From Lentisphaera profundi (GTDB taxonomy: Bacteria; Verrucomicrobiota; Lentisphaeria; Lentisphaerales; Lentisphaeraceae), in contig NZ_CP117812.1 of the NCBI RefSeq assembly GCF_028728065.1, forward strand, positions 2,232,001 through 2,296,000: 64,000 nt of DNA, given 5' to 3'. Below the pieces are notes generated by a model that made no database searches, was not told the DNA's origin, and saw nothing but the letters and a program-made list of their open reading frames with translations. Below are positions 17,116 through 28,800 of the stretch, in pieces. Each line of letters opens with the position of its first letter. Positions within the stretch are counted from its first letter, which is position 1. A program made the position numbers and the translations under genes.

Positions 17116-18834
17116 ATGGCCGTACAAGAAAGAGTTTTAGTCGATAAAGAAGCCTTGCTTAAATCAATGCTCCAGGAACAGCAGGATTTAACCGTTGTTT
17201 CTGAATTTGCACAGAAACACGCAAATCAGGAAATCCCCCTTCAACAAGAATATTACGAAAGCTTAATTCCTCTTAGTAAACCTGGAGAAGGAGAACAATA
17301 CGCCTTCAAAGTCAATTTAGATGCCTGTACGGGCTGCAAAGCTTGCGTAACTGCTTGCCATAATCTCAATGGTCTTGACGAAGAAGAAACTTGGCGTTCG
17401 GTGGGTCTTTTACGCGGTGGTAACAAAGAAGAAGCTAAGCAGCAGCATGTCACTACTGCCTGCCATCACTGCCTTGAACCCGCTTGTGCAGAAGGTTGCC
17501 CCGTCAATGCCTATGAAAAAGATGAAGTCACTGGTATTGTCAAGCATTTGGATGATCAATGCATCGGTTGCCAATACTGTATTCTCAAATGCCCTTATGA
17601 AGTCCCTCAGTACAACAAGAGACTGGGCATTGTTCGCAAATGTGATATGTGTACCGATCGTTTAGCTGTAGGTGAAGCTCCTGCTTGTGTTCAAGCTTGT
17701 CCAACTAAAGCAATTAGTATCCAAGTGGTCAACAAAGAACAGGTTTTAGAGGAAGCCATGGATAGCGTCGTGGTCCCGGGTGCGCCTAACTCAGAATTTA
17801 CTCAGCCTACCACCACTTTTGTAAGCTCTAAACCCCTTTCCAAAAACATGCTTGGTAGTGATTATTATTCAATCAAACCTCAACATTCGCATCCCCCACT
17901 CGTTGGCATGCTCGTACTGACTCAATTATCAGTGGGCGCTTTTTGTGTCGACACCTTATTTAATCTCTTGAACGATAATAAGCTCATTAATGAAATGCAG
18001 GGCTTTCACTCAATTGTAGCTCTATTATTAGGTATCCTTGCACTAAAAGTCAGTATCTTGCACTTAGGGCGACCAATGTTTGCTTTCCGCGCTTTCCTTG
18101 GTCTTAGAACGTCATGGCTCAGCCGTGAGATTGCTGCTTTCTCTGCTTTTGCGGGTTGCGCAACTCTCTATGCCGCCTTGTTCTGGACGCAACAGATCGA
18201 AGCTTTCGCTGGCCTTACTTTACCTGATTTTCTCAAAGCTGAATCTTTGCGAACTCAACTCAGTCTTGCTGTCGCTATAACGGGGATCATTGGTGTTATC
18301 TGTTCTGTCATGGTTTATGACGACTGTAAAAAAGAATTGTGGCGTGGTTCAATTACGGGACTGAAATTTTTTGGTACCACTATCGTCCTAGGGCTCTCAA
18401 CTATTGTATTAGCTTCTTTGGGAGGTGTTTATTTCCTCAAACCCGAGTTCGCAGCTGAAGTAGTCAAAGTCTATAGCGCCAACTTAGCCATCCTCTTGAT
18501 CATTGCGAGTTTCGCAAAAATGGCCTGGGAAGGAAGTATTTTCCGCCACCTCAAATCTAAAACTTACTCCATGGAAAAACGTTCGGCGATGCTGATGACC
18601 AATCACCTCCTAGTCGCTACTCGCTTACGCTATTTAGCCGGCTTCTTCGGAGGGGTCTTACTCCCCATATTCCTTTATAGCATGAGTCAAAAACCCATCA
18701 TTGAGCTCAATCACCTAATGAATATGTTCCTTGTCGCCATTGGGATTTTTATTTTAACCCTCGTGGGCGAACTCAGCGAACGTTTTTTATTCTTTTCTGC
18801 CATCGTCAGTAAAAAAATGCCGGGAGATGTATAA
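17116..18834 (+). CDS. Fused electron-transfer subunit: four-cluster ferredoxin plus DmsC-like anchor
   Basis: The 572-residue protein joins two parts usually encoded separately. Residues ~60-215 form a DmsB-like iron-sulfur unit with four Cys groups (C71[36 protein letters not shown] and CDMC...CVQACP). Residues ~255-570 are a DmsC/NrfD-type quinol-oxidising membrane domain with about eight helices ([19 protein letters not shown] is typical of DmsC). It should pass electrons from the quinol pool to the molybdenum enzyme encoded next, whose ATG overlaps its stop by one base. No Tat signal is present, so both soluble parts are likely cytoplasmic. Confidence 0.87.
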   Translation: MAVQERVLVDKEALLKSMLQEQQDLTVVSEFAQKHANQEIPLQQEYYESLIPLSKPGEGEQYAFKVNLDACTGCKACVTACHNLNGLDEEETWRSVGLLRGGNKEEAKQQHVTTACHHCLEPACAEGCPVNAYEKDEVTGIVKHLDDQCIGCQYCILKCPYEVPQYNKRLGIVRKCDMCTDRLAVGEAPACVQACPTKAISIQVVNKEQVLEEAMDSVVVPGAPNSEFTQPTTTFVSSKPLSKNMLGSDYYSIKPQHSHPPLVGMLVLTQLSVGAFCVDTLFNLLNDNKLINEMQGFHSIVALLLGILALKVSILHLGRPMFAFRAFLGLRTSWLSREIAAFSAFAGCATLYAALFWTQQIEAFAGLTLPDFLKAESLRTQLSLAVAITGIIGVICSVMVYDDCKKELWRGSITGLKFFGTTIVLGLSTIVLASLGGVYFLKPEFAAEVVKVYSANLAILLIIASFAKMAWEGSIFRHLKSKTYSMEKRSAMLMTNHLLVATRLRYLAGFFGGVLLPIFLYSMSQKPIIELNHLMNMFLVAIGIFILTLVGELSERFLFFSAIVSKKMPGDV

Positions 18835-21050
18835 TGAGTAATTCCATCAAAGAAAAAATCAGCAATGTGATCCGTCAATGGGACGGCCCTTTGACCAAGG
18901 AACTCTTACGCGAGCCCGCCAAGTATGGTCTCGGCCAAGTACCTGAGAAATTAAAGCCTGATTCTACCACAACTCTAGTCTGCGGTTTCTGCTCCACCGG
19001 TTGCGGACTCAACGTACACTTAAAAGATGGCGAGGCCGTCAATCTAACTCCCGATACACAATACCCCGTGAATCTCGGCATGGCTTGTCCCAAAGGCTGG
19101 GAAGCCTTAGCTCCTTTGAATGCTAAAGATCGCGCCAAATCCCCAATGATTCGCACCAAAAATGGTAAGCTTGTAGAAGTGGATTGGGATAGCGCCATGA
19201 AACGCATGGTGGCGGAATTTAAAAATGTTCAATCAAAATACGACGATGAAGCCGTCGCTTTTCTCAGCACGGGACAAATCGTCTCCGAAGAAATGGCTTT
19301 CCTTGGTGCCCTCACAAAATTTGGCATGAATATGATTCATGGTGATGGCAATACACGCCAATGTATGGCCACTGCTGTTGTCTCCTACAAGCAGTCGCTT
19401 GGTTTTGATGCACCCCCTTACACCTACAAAGATTTTGAAGAATCGGATGTCATTATTCTTGTCGGCTCCAACCTTTGTATTGCTCACCCCATTATGTGGG
19501 AACGCGTGGCCATGAACAAGCATAATCCCGAAATTGTCGTCATCGATCCTCGCAAAACTGAGACAGCCGTTGCTGGAACTCAACACTACCCCATTGCACC
19601 AAAATCCGATCTCGCCTTCTTTTATGGCCTCGCTAATCAGCTCATTGAACAGGGTTTTATCCAACAAGATTATATTGATAAATACACCAATGGCTTTGAA
19701 GGCTTTGTTGAGCATGTCAAAGAGTACACTCCTGAAAAAGTCGAAGAGGCCAGTGGCATCAAAGCCGATCAACTCCAGAAACTTGTGGATACAATTGCCG
19801 CAGGCAAGCGCGTCTCTTTGTGGTGGACCATGGGAGTTAACCAAAGTCACGAGGGTGTACGTGTTGCGCAAGCCTTGATTAACATTGCTTTAATGACCGG
19901 AAATTTTGGTCGTCCAGGAACTGGGGCCAACTCCATTACTGGTCAATGCAATGCCATGGGATCACGCCTTTTTAGTAACACCACCAATTTACTTGGCGGT
20001 CATGACTTCGCCAATGAGGTTCACCGTACTAAAGTCGCCGATATCACAGGCGTTCCCGTAGATTCGATCCCTGAAAAAATGGGTTGGGCTTATGACCAAA
20101 TCATTGATGGTATTGCTTCAGGTAAAATCAAAGCTCTCTGGGTCATTGCCACCAATTCAGCTCATAGCTGGATTAATCAACAAAGTTTTCGAGACATTAT
20201 CAAAAAGCTCGATTTTCTCGTCGTTCAAGATATGTATCACTCAACCGAAACGGCTGAACTCGCAGATATGATTTTACCCGCTGCCGCATGGGGCGAAAAA
20301 ACAGGGACTTTTATCAACTCTGAACGACGTTACGGCATGGTCAAGAAAGTCAAACGTGCACCAGGCCAAGCACTCTCAGATTTTAATATCTTCAAGCTCG
20401 TCGCCAACTACTGGGGATGCAGTGAAATGTTCAAAAAGTGGACTCATCCTGAAGCCGTTTTTCAAATGCTTAAGGCCTGTACCAAAGATCAGCCATGCGA
20501 TATCAGCGGTATCAAAGATTACCAAATGATTGATAGCTGTGGTGGTATTCAATGGCCTCTACTCGAAGGTGAAGAACTCCAAGATCATGAACGTCGCCTC
20601 TTTGCCGACGGCAAGTTTCATCACCCCGATGGCAAGGCCAAATTCCTTTACGAAGAGCCACGCAAAGCACTAGAAGTTCCTTGCCAAGAATATCCTTCCT
20701 GGTTACTCACTGGTCGTGGTACGTCTTCGCAATGGCACACTCAGACACGCACTAAAAATTCGAGTGTTCTCACTAAGCTTTATCCCAAAGATATTTATGT
20801 GGAAATTAATGCTGTTGAAGCCCGACAATTAAAGATCGAGCCCTCCGAATGGGTTTGGGTCAAATCCCGCCGTGGCAAACTCAAAGCTCGTGCCTGCCCG
20901 AGCTACCATGTCCAAGAAGGACAAGTCTTTATTTCGATGCATTACCCAGAATGCAACTACCTTACTTTTCCTTCCTTTGACCCTTACTCACGTCAGCCTT
21001 CCTATAAAGCTTGTGCCGTCAAAGTAAGCAAAATGGAATACTGGGAATAA
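18834..21050 (+). CDS. nasA: Molybdopterin oxidoreductase, nitrate reductase (NasA/NapA-like)
   Basis: The 738-residue catalytic subunit binds one [4Fe-4S] cluster (C50, C53, C57, C85) and bis-MGD; the likely Mo-ligand cysteine is in [10 protein letters not shown]. The DMSO-reductase-family order is complete: [15 protein letters not shown] and a C-terminal dinucleotide-binding part ([19 protein letters not shown]). A Cys ligand and the absence of a Tat signal favour assimilatory nitrate reductase over DMSO reductase, but a formate dehydrogenase or other role is not excluded. It is coupled to a quinol-oxidising subunit, so electrons come from the membrane rather than NADH. No nitrite reductase or nitrate transporter is present in the window. 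Confidence 0.82.
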   Translation: MSNSIKEKISNVIRQWDGPLTKELLREPAKYGLGQVPEKLKPDSTTTLVCGFCSTGCGLNVHLKDGEAVNLTPDTQYPVNLGMACPKGWEALAPLNAKDRAKSPMIRTKNGKLVEVDWDSAMKRMVAEFKNVQSKYDDEAVAFLSTGQIVSEEMAFLGALTKFGMNMIHGDGNTRQCMATAVVSYKQSLGFDAPPYTYKDFEESDVIILVGSNLCIAHPIMWERVAMNKHNPEIVVIDPRKTETAVAGTQHYPIAPKSDLAFFYGLANQLIEQGFIQQDYIDKYTNGFEGFVEHVKEYTPEKVEEASGIKADQLQKLVDTIAAGKRVSLWWTMGVNQSHEGVRVAQALINIALMTGNFGRPGTGANSITGQCNAMGSRLFSNTTNLLGGHDFANEVHRTKVADITGVPVDSIPEKMGWAYDQIIDGIASGKIKALWVIATNSAHSWINQQSFRDIIKKLDFLVVQDMYHSTETAELADMILPAAAWGEKTGTFINSERRYGMVKKVKRAPGQALSDFNIFKLVANYWGCSEMFKKWTHPEAVFQMLKACTKDQPCDISGIKDYQMIDSCGGIQWPLLEGEELQDHERRLFADGKFHHPDGKAKFLYEEPRKALEVPCQEYPSWLLTGRGTSSQWHTQTRTKNSSVLTKLYPKDIYVEINAVEARQLKIEPSEWVWVKSRRGKLKARACPSYHVQEGQVFISMHYPECNYLTFPSFDPYSRQPSYKACAVKVSKMEYWE

Positions 21051-21051
21051 T

Positions 21052-21083
21052 AAATACGCCAAGGCTTAGGCCTTGGCGTATTT
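21052..21083. terminator. Bidirectional terminator between nasA and the propeller hydrolase
   Basis: A perfect 14-bp stem (AAATACGCCAAGGC / GCCTTGGCGTATTT) with a 4-nt loop lies between convergent genes. Confidence 0.85.
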
Positions 21084-21106
21084 CAGAACTTCAGTTTAAG
21101 TAAAGC

Positions 21107-22594
21107 TTATTTGTATTCTATCATAAGTTTATCTAAAATCGGCTTTGATTTGTTCTCTGTAGTATCTTTGATTTTAAGTTCAAATTGCACTCCATAGGCC
21201 TTTGACAAAGAACTCAGGTCAATAGCTGCAGCTATTTTTTGAACATGCTTAGCAAAACCTGGCGTGTAATCATAGGACTCTTTCACTTCAGCCCAATCTG
21301 TCCAGCGATCAATAACCCCGTCATTACTACTATCAATACCCACTCTGACTTCAACTGATTCCACCCATGGCCCCGGGCTCGTGTAGTCATTTTTCTGCTG
21401 AGTGATGAGTTGGAATTCACCATTAGCAAAGCCAATATCTGGATCTGGGTGGCCTGAGCCAATATGATCACACCATTTAAACTGCTTGTCTAAACTATCG
21501 GACGTAAACCACCCAGTACTCATTTGATGACCCCCAACTGGATCATAATCACCGAACAAGTAGTATTGACCTCCTATCTTGATTGATGCCCAATCTCCAT
21601 AAGCTTCTTGTTCACCTTCATGAATTTCATATCGAGCAATATTACTATCCCAGTCAGGATGCTGTAGCCAATGAGGATGCTTATACTCAGCAAATTTCCC
21701 TGTGGGGCTTGTTCGATTATCAACTGCAGGTGACAGAATCTTGAAATCACTAATTCCGTCCTCACTTACGGCATGTCCTGCCAAAGGAGAATCCCAAGAA
21801 CGCTTATTAGCATCAATCGGACTCCAATCCTCATAAATCACGTGAAACTTACCGTCTTTATCACGAAAAAATGTACAGTCGGAGCCATCAGATGGGTCCT
21901 TAAAGGCCAATCCTTTATTTTCACCTGGCTCACCATCTTTTAAGTTTGAATCAATATAAAGGTGTGGATCTTGATCATTAGGGTAATCATAATAAAAATA
22001 AAATTTGCCATCTACATATTCCGCTGTGGTCATCCAACGCGAAACTTTATCCGTTATCGAACCATAATGCACCCAATTTTTCATATCACGACTATGCCAT
22101 GCATGATAACCACCCTGACTGGCTTTCAAACCACTCGGGGCATTAAATTGATTGGGGTACTTAGTCGTTTTTAATGTCTCATCATAGCCATCTAAGCTTA
22201 CTTCTTCAGCCTGAAAAGCTTTTTGCTGCTTTTTAGTGCCTGCACGATAGCGACCAAATATCCAGTAATCATTAGGTCCTAAGCTCAAAAACACAGGAGC
22301 ATCCCCTAAATTTGAGGGCCCTAGATTCTCCACAGAATTCCAGTTTTGCCATATCGGAGATTGATCGATAGTCAGAGTTTTCAAGTTCTTAGCCTTTTTA
22401 AATTGCTTGATTTTACTCTGATAAAAGGAATCTTTTTCTAAAGGACTCGCCATGCCATTTTTAAATTCTAAATTTTCTTGCTTCGACTGATTTTTTTTCC
22501 AATCTTCATCACTATCAATCAGCCACGTATCTGCCATTGAACTCGCAGCCATAGCTACCAGTAAAGTCGAATAAATCAAAGTTTTATTCATCAT
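21107..22594 (-). CDS. Secreted five-bladed beta-propeller hydrolase-like protein (GH43/GH32 type)
   Basis: The 495-residue protein has a signal peptide (MMNKTLIYSTLLVAMAASSMA) and repeated propeller strands (DYWIFGRYRAG, GGYHAWHSRDMKNWVHYGSI, YVDGKFYFYYDYP, GSDCTFFRDKDGKFHVIYEDW, GGQYYLFGDYDPVGGH). Such Asp/Glu-bearing blades with CTFFRDKDGKFH are typical of GH43/GH32-like clans acting on arabinose-, xylose- or fructose-containing glycans or algal galactans. The exact family cannot be fixed from sequence reading. It is monocistronic and lies next to the sigma/kinase/CBM locus, which suggests joint regulation but does not prove it. Confidence 0.7.
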   Translation of the reverse strand: MMNKTLIYSTLLVAMAASSMADTWLIDSDEDWKKNQSKQENLEFKNGMASPLEKDSFYQSKIKQFKKAKNLKTLTIDQSPIWQNWNSVENLGPSNLGDAPVFLSLGPNDYWIFGRYRAGTKKQQKAFQAEEVSLDGYDETLKTTKYPNQFNAPSGLKASQGGYHAWHSRDMKNWVHYGSITDKVSRWMTTAEYVDGKFYFYYDYPNDQDPHLYIDSNLKDGEPGENKGLAFKDPSDGSDCTFFRDKDGKFHVIYEDWSPIDANKRSWDSPLAGHAVSEDGISDFKILSPAVDNRTSPTGKFAEYKHPHWLQHPDWDSNIARYEIHEGEQEAYGDWASIKIGGQYYLFGDYDPVGGHQMSTGWFTSDSLDKQFKWCDHIGSGHPDPDIGFANGEFQLITQQKNDYTSPGPWVESVEVRVGIDSSNDGVIDRWTDWAEVKESYDYTPGFAKHVQKIAAAIDLSSLSKAYGVQFELKIKDTTENKSKPILDKLMIEYK

Positions 22595-22677
22595 GTCATA
22601 TCCCTATTTATTTAGTTCTTATACTAAGTACGTAAGCTAAAGAAGTTTTTGGATACGGTAAATGCACTTTGAGCCGT

Positions 22678-22698
22678 ATTTCTCTTCACAAGAGAAAT
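22678..22698 (-). terminator. Weak hairpin downstream of the sigma-linked kinase gene
   Basis: The stem ATTTCTCTT / AAGAGAAAT lies 7 nt past the kinase stop but lacks a clear T-run on the minus strand, so it may be a partial terminator or mRNA-stabilising hairpin. Confidence 0.35.
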
Positions 22699-22704
22699 AT
22701 AAAA

Positions 22705-25026
22705 TCACTCTGTCGTGATTTTACGGGATAGGTAATCGAGGTTGAAGCAATTTTTAGTTTTGAACTTCATTCGAAAACTCAGAGTATTCTCTCCCTTAAG
22801 CAAATTCACCGGAAGTTCCACTGTTTGCCAACGCTGCCAAGTCTTGGTCGAGGGCAAAGTCATTTCCTGCGCTACGCCATTGCATTCCATAATGATTACA
22901 GCATCGCCAAAACCCGCTGAATAACGTAGAGAAATCTTTTCTTCCCCCGCTTTATTCGCCTTTAAGGAAAACACCACCTGAGCCTTAACATTCATGTAAA
23001 AGCCGGCTAAAAAACCGCCGGACGTATAATTCGCATGGTCATAATTAACCTTAAGGCCACCAGAAAAATCAGCTTTAATGCCATCATAAATCTTGAGTAA
23101 ATCTTTGCTGAAATCTCGCGAAAATTGTTGTAATTGTTTTTCGGGGATTTGACCATCAAAAATAGTCACATGATTCAAACTCGGTAATTTGAGCAAGGGT
23201 GCTAAATCACGAATCCCCGTATGTTGTAAATCTAAGCGACGTAAATTTAAGCCCGCAAATTCATGAGCATCAACGATTGCGTTATCCGCAATAAACAAAT
23301 CTTTGAAATCTAAATAACGCAAGAGACATAACTTTGTCGTGGGGGAACTTAATTTTTGAAGTTTCGGCCCCCAGAGTACTAAGCGCTCTTGAGTTCGAGT
23401 GATCTCAATCTCAGCGCTATTTGGATAATAATGAAAAATCAGTTCAGTGATTAATTCCGAAAATTCGTCATGATTATTGAACTCATCCGCGTGGTAAGCA
23501 ATCATCAATTCCATAAAAACCGGGAGACTAGAGGCAAACTGAGCCATGACTTTAAATTCTGGAAAGTTTTTCTTCCTATTTTTAAGATCACCTTGTTTGA
23601 GGTGCTTATCATAATAAGGTGCATAAAATATTAAATCTTTTTCGTGACGCAGATAAAATTCAGCAAAACCTTTATAATCCATCGCGATAAAATAGTTAGC
23701 CGCCAAAGCTCGAATAATATAGATATCATCTGGATTTGTTTCATAAGCCGCATGAAGATACTGATTGGATCGTTCTAAGGAAACTTTGGGCGTCATCAGT
23801 AATTGATAATCACGATGTTGCTGATTATCTGCAAAAATCCGATCGACAATTTTTTGGGGTAGACTAGAAATAGATTTTTCTAGATTCTTATTTTGCTCCA
23901 GAGTCTTTTTTAAATCAGCTGCATATTGCTCTGATTTCTCTAAGGCTAATAAAGTTTCGCGTTCACTCTTTTTTATGGCTTGCATGGAAATCAATAATGA
24001 CAGAATGATCATACTGACTGCTGTAGAAATAATGACACAAAGACGACGATTACGCTGCCACAAAAAAGATATTTGAGTTAAAAACCCGGCCTCTTGTGCC
24101 TCGGTTGGATAAGTATTAAGGTAACGACTTATATCACTTTTCAGGGCCTCGACTGAAGGGTAACGATCTTCTTGATCTAGCGCCATCGCTTTGCGAACCA
24201 CAGCTTGTAGACTTGTAGGTATCAGATAATTATCTAAATCATTCGGCACTCCCAGACGACTTTGCTCCAAACGTTTCTCAAGTGTTTTATTCTCTAAACG
24301 CTTAGGTGCTAATATTGTAAATAATAAGGCTCCTAGAGCATATATATCACTAGCTTCATTTTTCTCTTTACCCTCCAATTGTTCGGGAGCCATATAAGCG
24401 GGTGTTCCTTTTGCTTCTCCATACAAGGTACAATGATTGAGCATATCGGCATCAACTTGAAAATGAGTGATATCATCTTGATTGGCCAGGATTTTCCCCA
24501 AACCCCAATCACAAACAATCACTTCCCCATAGGAACCCACCTGAATATTGTCAGGTTTCAGGTCGAGGTGTAAAACTTTACGTGAATGCGCATAAGAAAT
24601 CGCATCACAAATTTTGATGAAAATATCTAATAAGTCACTCTTCTTGTGAACCTCTTGTAGGAATTCTCCCAGGTTCGCTCCCGTTTTGAGCTCCATAGTA
24701 AAAAAAGGTTCGTCTTTACTCGACAAAGCAATTTGGTAGATTTTGATAATATTGGGATGATCCAAGAGCGCGGTAAGTCTGGCTTCACGTATGAAAGCAT
24801 CCCGTAATTCAATTTTCGAGGGGTCATTTAGAGTAGCTCGTGCGATATAACGGTGAGTACTATTACAAAAAACCCGACTGATACTCTTCATTCCGCCTTT
24901 CGCAATTAAGTGAGCCTCACTATAGAATTCCGAAGATCGAGGGAGTTGATCACATAAGAGTGAGTTCACATTTTCCGCAGAATCATAATCCTCGGCTTGC
25001 TCATACAATGAAATAAATTCGTCCAT
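22705..25026 (-). CDS. Transmembrane Hanks-type kinase with LRR and CBM-like sensor
   Basis: The 773-residue protein has a cytoplasmic kinase domain (residues ~35-305), a membrane helix (329-350), a coiled coil, a helical region, a short leucine-rich segment (LDLQHTGIRDLAPLLKLPS) and a C-terminal CBM6/35-like jelly roll (~655-770). The kinase is atypical: GGMK in the G-loop, Ala where the beta-3 Lys is expected (IARATL), HLDLKPDN instead of HRD, and DWG instead of DFG; the alpha-C Glu (FIREARL) and GTPAYMAPEQ are present. Its CBM-like domain (KISLRYSAGFGDAVIIM) is closely related to that of the divergently encoded 1269-residue protein. It follows the sigma gene by 9 nt, forming a sigma/kinase pair. 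Confidence 0.87.
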   Translation of the reverse strand: MDEFISLYEQAEDYDSAENVNSLLCDQLPRSSEFYSEAHLIAKGGMKSISRVFCNSTHRYIARATLNDPSKIELRDAFIREARLTALLDHPNIIKIYQIALSSKDEPFFTMELKTGANLGEFLQEVHKKSDLLDIFIKICDAISYAHSRKVLHLDLKPDNIQVGSYGEVIVCDWGLGKILANQDDITHFQVDADMLNHCTLYGEAKGTPAYMAPEQLEGKEKNEASDIYALGALLFTILAPKRLENKTLEKRLEQSRLGVPNDLDNYLIPTSLQAVVRKAMALDQEDRYPSVEALKSDISRYLNTYPTEAQEAGFLTQISFLWQRNRRLCVIISTAVSMIILSLLISMQAIKKSERETLLALEKSEQYAADLKKTLEQNKNLEKSISSLPQKIVDRIFADNQQHRDYQLLMTPKVSLERSNQYLHAAYETNPDDIYIIRALAANYFIAMDYKGFAEFYLRHEKDLIFYAPYYDKHLKQGDLKNRKKNFPEFKVMAQFASSLPVFMELMIAYHADEFNNHDEFSELITELIFHYYPNSAEIEITRTQERLVLWGPKLQKLSSPTTKLCLLRYLDFKDLFIADNAIVDAHEFAGLNLRRLDLQHTGIRDLAPLLKLPSLNHVTIFDGQIPEKQLQQFSRDFSKDLLKIYDGIKADFSGGLKVNYDHANYTSGGFLAGFYMNVKAQVVFSLKANKAGEEKISLRYSAGFGDAVIIMECNGVAQEMTLPSTKTWQRWQTVELPVNLLKGENTLSFRMKFKTKNCFNLDYLSRKITTE

Positions 25027-25035
25027 CTTTTGTTT

Positions 25036-25635
25036 TTAAAACTCCAGAACTTGACGTAGATTTTTCATCTCAATCAATAAACGATCTTTGACACGACTGC
25101 GCAAAACGTAAACCGTATTGGCAGGTATTTGTAAGTCATCACTAATTTCTTGGGTACTTTTCCCCTTAGAACTCATCAAAAAAACATCGATTGCCTTTCC
25201 TGAAAAAAATTGTCGTAAATGCTCTACTACATGACTCACCATGTAATTAGCCCATTCCTCATCAATGATTTTTTCCACTTGACTTGGTTCAAAATTCTCT
25301 TCATTGAAAAGACTTTCCTCACTGAGAGCCGATTCACGATTTTTTCGTTTCCTATAGCTGCGCATATAGGCTAAGATCCCATTGCGAATCACCACACTCA
25401 ACCAAGTACGAAACTTGATGTCTTGTTTGACTTCATACTGGCCCAATGCCTTCCAAATTTTTAATAATACCTCTTGCTTTAAATCATCATGCAGTTGCTG
25501 AGGAATTTTCATTTTATGTAAAAGCATCTGAATGAAACCTGAGTAATACTCCACAAATTCATTCCAAGCTAATTGATCATTGGGATCTTTAGCTCGCATC
25601 AACAAGGTTTTTCTCGTATTAAACTGATCAGTCAT
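25036..25635 (-). CDS. ECF-type sigma factor paired with a kinase
   Basis: This sigma-70-family regulator is about 199 residues from the ATG at 25635 (MTDQFNTRKTLLMRAKDP). That start aligns with its paralogue at 51402; the upstream ATG at 25674 adds 13 unrelated residues. Region 2 (DDLKQEVLLKIWKAL and KFRTWLSVVIRNGILAYMRS) and region 4 (GKSTQEISDDLQIPANTVYV LRSR-type helix-turn-helix) are intact, with an acidic linker between them. No anti-sigma gene is present; the adjacent kinase gene suggests control by phosphorylation, as known for ECF43-type sigma factors and their kinases. Likely targets are the neighbouring CBM/DUF1080 gene and other polysaccharide genes. Confidence 0.87.
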   Translation of the reverse strand: MTDQFNTRKTLLMRAKDPNDQLAWNEFVEYYSGFIQMLLHKMKIPQQLHDDLKQEVLLKIWKALGQYEVKQDIKFRTWLSVVIRNGILAYMRSYRKRKNRESALSEESLFNEENFEPSQVEKIIDEEWANYMVSHVVEHLRQFFSGKAIDVFLMSSKGKSTQEISDDLQIPANTVYVLRSRVKDRLLIEMKNLRQVLEF

Positions 25636-25809
25636 ATTATAGAATTTACGCTCGCAAGTATTAGGTATTATCACTCATTATACCACATAAAATCATTAGT
25701 ACAGAAAAATAATAACATAAATTGTCTCATGACTGTAAAGAAATCATTATTTACTTGCACTTACATAGTCAACTACAGTAAATTTAATCAATCTAAATAA
25801 GGATACTCT

Positions 25810-28800
25810 ATGAAGATACCAAAAATACAACATTGGCTAGCTTGCAGCTTTCTCTTACTAGTCTTTAGTTCATTCGCCTACACTGACACTAAAGCTAAGA
25901 CTACAGATGCCGTCATATATGAAGCCGAAGATGCGACGATGCATAAACTCAGACATGAAAGTAATCATGAAGGCTTTTCTGGGACAGGTTTCATAGGTGG
26001 TTTCTATAATAATAGCAATGGATTACTCACTTTCAAAATTAAAGCCAAAAAAGCTGGTAAGCAAGATATTACACTTCGTTATTCTGCTGGTTTTGGCGAT
26101 GCGCAAGTTGTACTCGGCATCAATGGCAAGAATCAAGAAATCACCATGAGTACGACCAAAAGTTGGAAGGTATGGGATCATATCAGTCTCCCTATTTCAT
26201 TAAAAAAGGGCGAGAATACCATCACTTTGAAAATGAAAGATGTGACTAATAAATGTATAAATCTTGATTACCTCGCTTTGGGTAAACTGTCAAAAAACAA
26301 AGCCGTCCCTACTCCAATTATAGTAAGTAATTCAGAGCCAACTTTACGCGATGCTTTTTTCAAGCCAGGAGGCTGGGAAGATATTGCTAATGTTAAAGCA
26401 AAAGATAAAAAATTATTAGTCACTCAAGAAGGCACTGGGCTACTCATCAATGGTCGCAAAGGTAAAACTAACAACATCTCTACTAAGAAGCATTATCAAG
26501 ACATTGAATTTCATCTCGAATTTATGCTCGCCAAAAATTCTAATGCCGGTGTCTATTTCATGGGTAGATACGAAATTCAAATTTTTGATTCCTATGGAAA
26601 AGATAAATGGGCTTTCTCTGATTTAGGCGGACTCTATCAACGCTGGCCACCACAACGTGGTGCGGGTGTTCCTGCCAAAGTGAATGCCGCAAAAGCCCCT
26701 GGTGAATGGCAAACTATGGACGTCATTTTCAGAGCTCCACGTTTTGACGAAACTGGTAGAAGAACTGCTCAAGCCTATTTTAAAGAAGTCAAAATCAATG
26801 GCCAAATCGTGCAAGAGAACCTTTATGCTGTTGGACCAACACGTTCATCACAATTTAATGACGAAGCGACTAAAGGTCCAATTATGATTCAAGGTGATCA
26901 TGGTCCCGTGGCTATTCGGAATATGAAAATTAAAGAAATTGATCTTAGTGATATTAAAACAAAGGAATTATCTACTGACGAAAAGCGTCCACTAGCCAAA
27001 AATGGTGACGCCATGGTCGAGATGGTTGAAATGGGCAAAGGGATTTTCCAAAACAAGGGTTGTATCGAGTGTCATAACACCACTACAAATGATCAAATCG
27101 TTAAAACTGGACCGGCCATTTATGGCGTATTTCAGAAAAAACCCCGCAGTATTAAAGTTAAAGAAAGTGCCGAAGATCATCTCGTCGACCTACCAGCAGA
27201 CAAAAGCTATTTATATCAATCATTACGTGAACCCACGGCTCATCTCTCTCTCAATAAAAAAGATGGCGATAAAGCTTTCTTACCCATTATGCCTGCTTTC
27301 ACTCCTGAAATTTTAAAAGACAGCGAAATTGAAGCTCTCTATCATTACCTCATTACTCTAAATCCTGAAAATCTTGCGGGTCCAAGTATTCATTGGCAGA
27401 ATAAGCCTAGTGATCAATACAATATTTGGAAAGATCGTGGTTCAGTCATTGTTCAAGAGCGCCCTAGAGTTCAAAGAACTATTATCCCAGGCACTTCTGC
27501 GCGTAGTTATTTCGTGGGCCTTCCTGGCAATGTGAATTATAGTTTTGATCCACGTACCTTTGGCATCTCAATGATTTGGAATGGTCCTTTCGTCAGTATC
27601 AATGGTATGATGAATGGTCGCGGAAAACCGAGTAGTCTTGGTGATAAGGCAATTCGCTGGAACAAAGGAAATACTGATTTCTTTACACCATACTTGGAAA
27701 GCGGAAAACTACTCGATCGCTCCTTTACTGAGCCGGCTTTAGCTGATTACCATTATGTCTACAAAACTCTTCATTTTGAGGGCGATTACCTCGAAGAAGC
27801 CAGTGAAATAGATAGTGAATTCCTTGGTCTCAGCACCATTAAAAATGAGATTCCTAAATTTTCCTATGATATCGAGGGCAACCGTTTAGACCTAAGTTTT
27901 GAAGTGCGTCGTGATAATAGTATTCATGCCAATTTTGATTTAAAACTCAAACGCAGCCTCAGCCTACATATCCCCAGCAGTAACTTCAGTGATTTCAAAA
28001 CTAGTTTAGGAAAGATCGAAGGTGACAAATGGGTTCTTCCTGCGGGCACACATAAAAACGTTACTTTCTCGGCTAAGCGAAAAGCAAAATTTCAAAATAT
28101 CCATACTGCGGGAATCAAATCTGTCACGAAGGAAAATCTGAATGGACAAAAACTTGCATGGACAAAAGCACAAGATAGTGAACAAGTGAAAGCAGGTATG
28201 TCAAAATCATATACCCTACATAACTTCCCAGCTCCAAAAGGCATAAATGGTCGTAAGCAACTCTTCGAACCCCTTGGTATTGAATTTTTAAATAAAGATA
28301 TAGCATTTGTCACAACAAGAACTGCTGGAGTATGGAAAGTTATCGGTGATAAGTGGTTTCTCTTCTCTGAAGGCCATTACGATTCACTCAACCTCGTCAT
28401 TGAATCAGAAAATTCTATCGTTATTGGTGAAAAGCCAGGACTCACTCGCCTGAGAGATACTGATGGTGATAACTGGGCCGACAAGCGTGAAAATGTTTCA
28501 GATCAATTCCGTTTCTGTGGTAATTACCATGAGTACCTTCATGGACCAATTGCTTACAAAGGTGGATACCTCTACAACCTAAACCTAACTCACAACTTAC
28601 CTTTTAATTACAAAGCTGGTGGTGCATACATGGGGACTGGTGGCGGTCTTAAAGGCTGGATGTGTTATGTCGATAAAGATGGTAATTTCTCAACTTTTGC
28701 CAATGGTTTCAGAAGTCCTGCGGGCCTCGCTTTATCACCAAAGAAAGAAATTATTTACACTGAAAATCAGGGTGAATACGTTGGCACATCAAAGATATTT

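Noticed and set aside
18875-19871. Antisense open frames in nasA
   Set aside because: Shadows of a well-supported gene with no motif or ribosome site.
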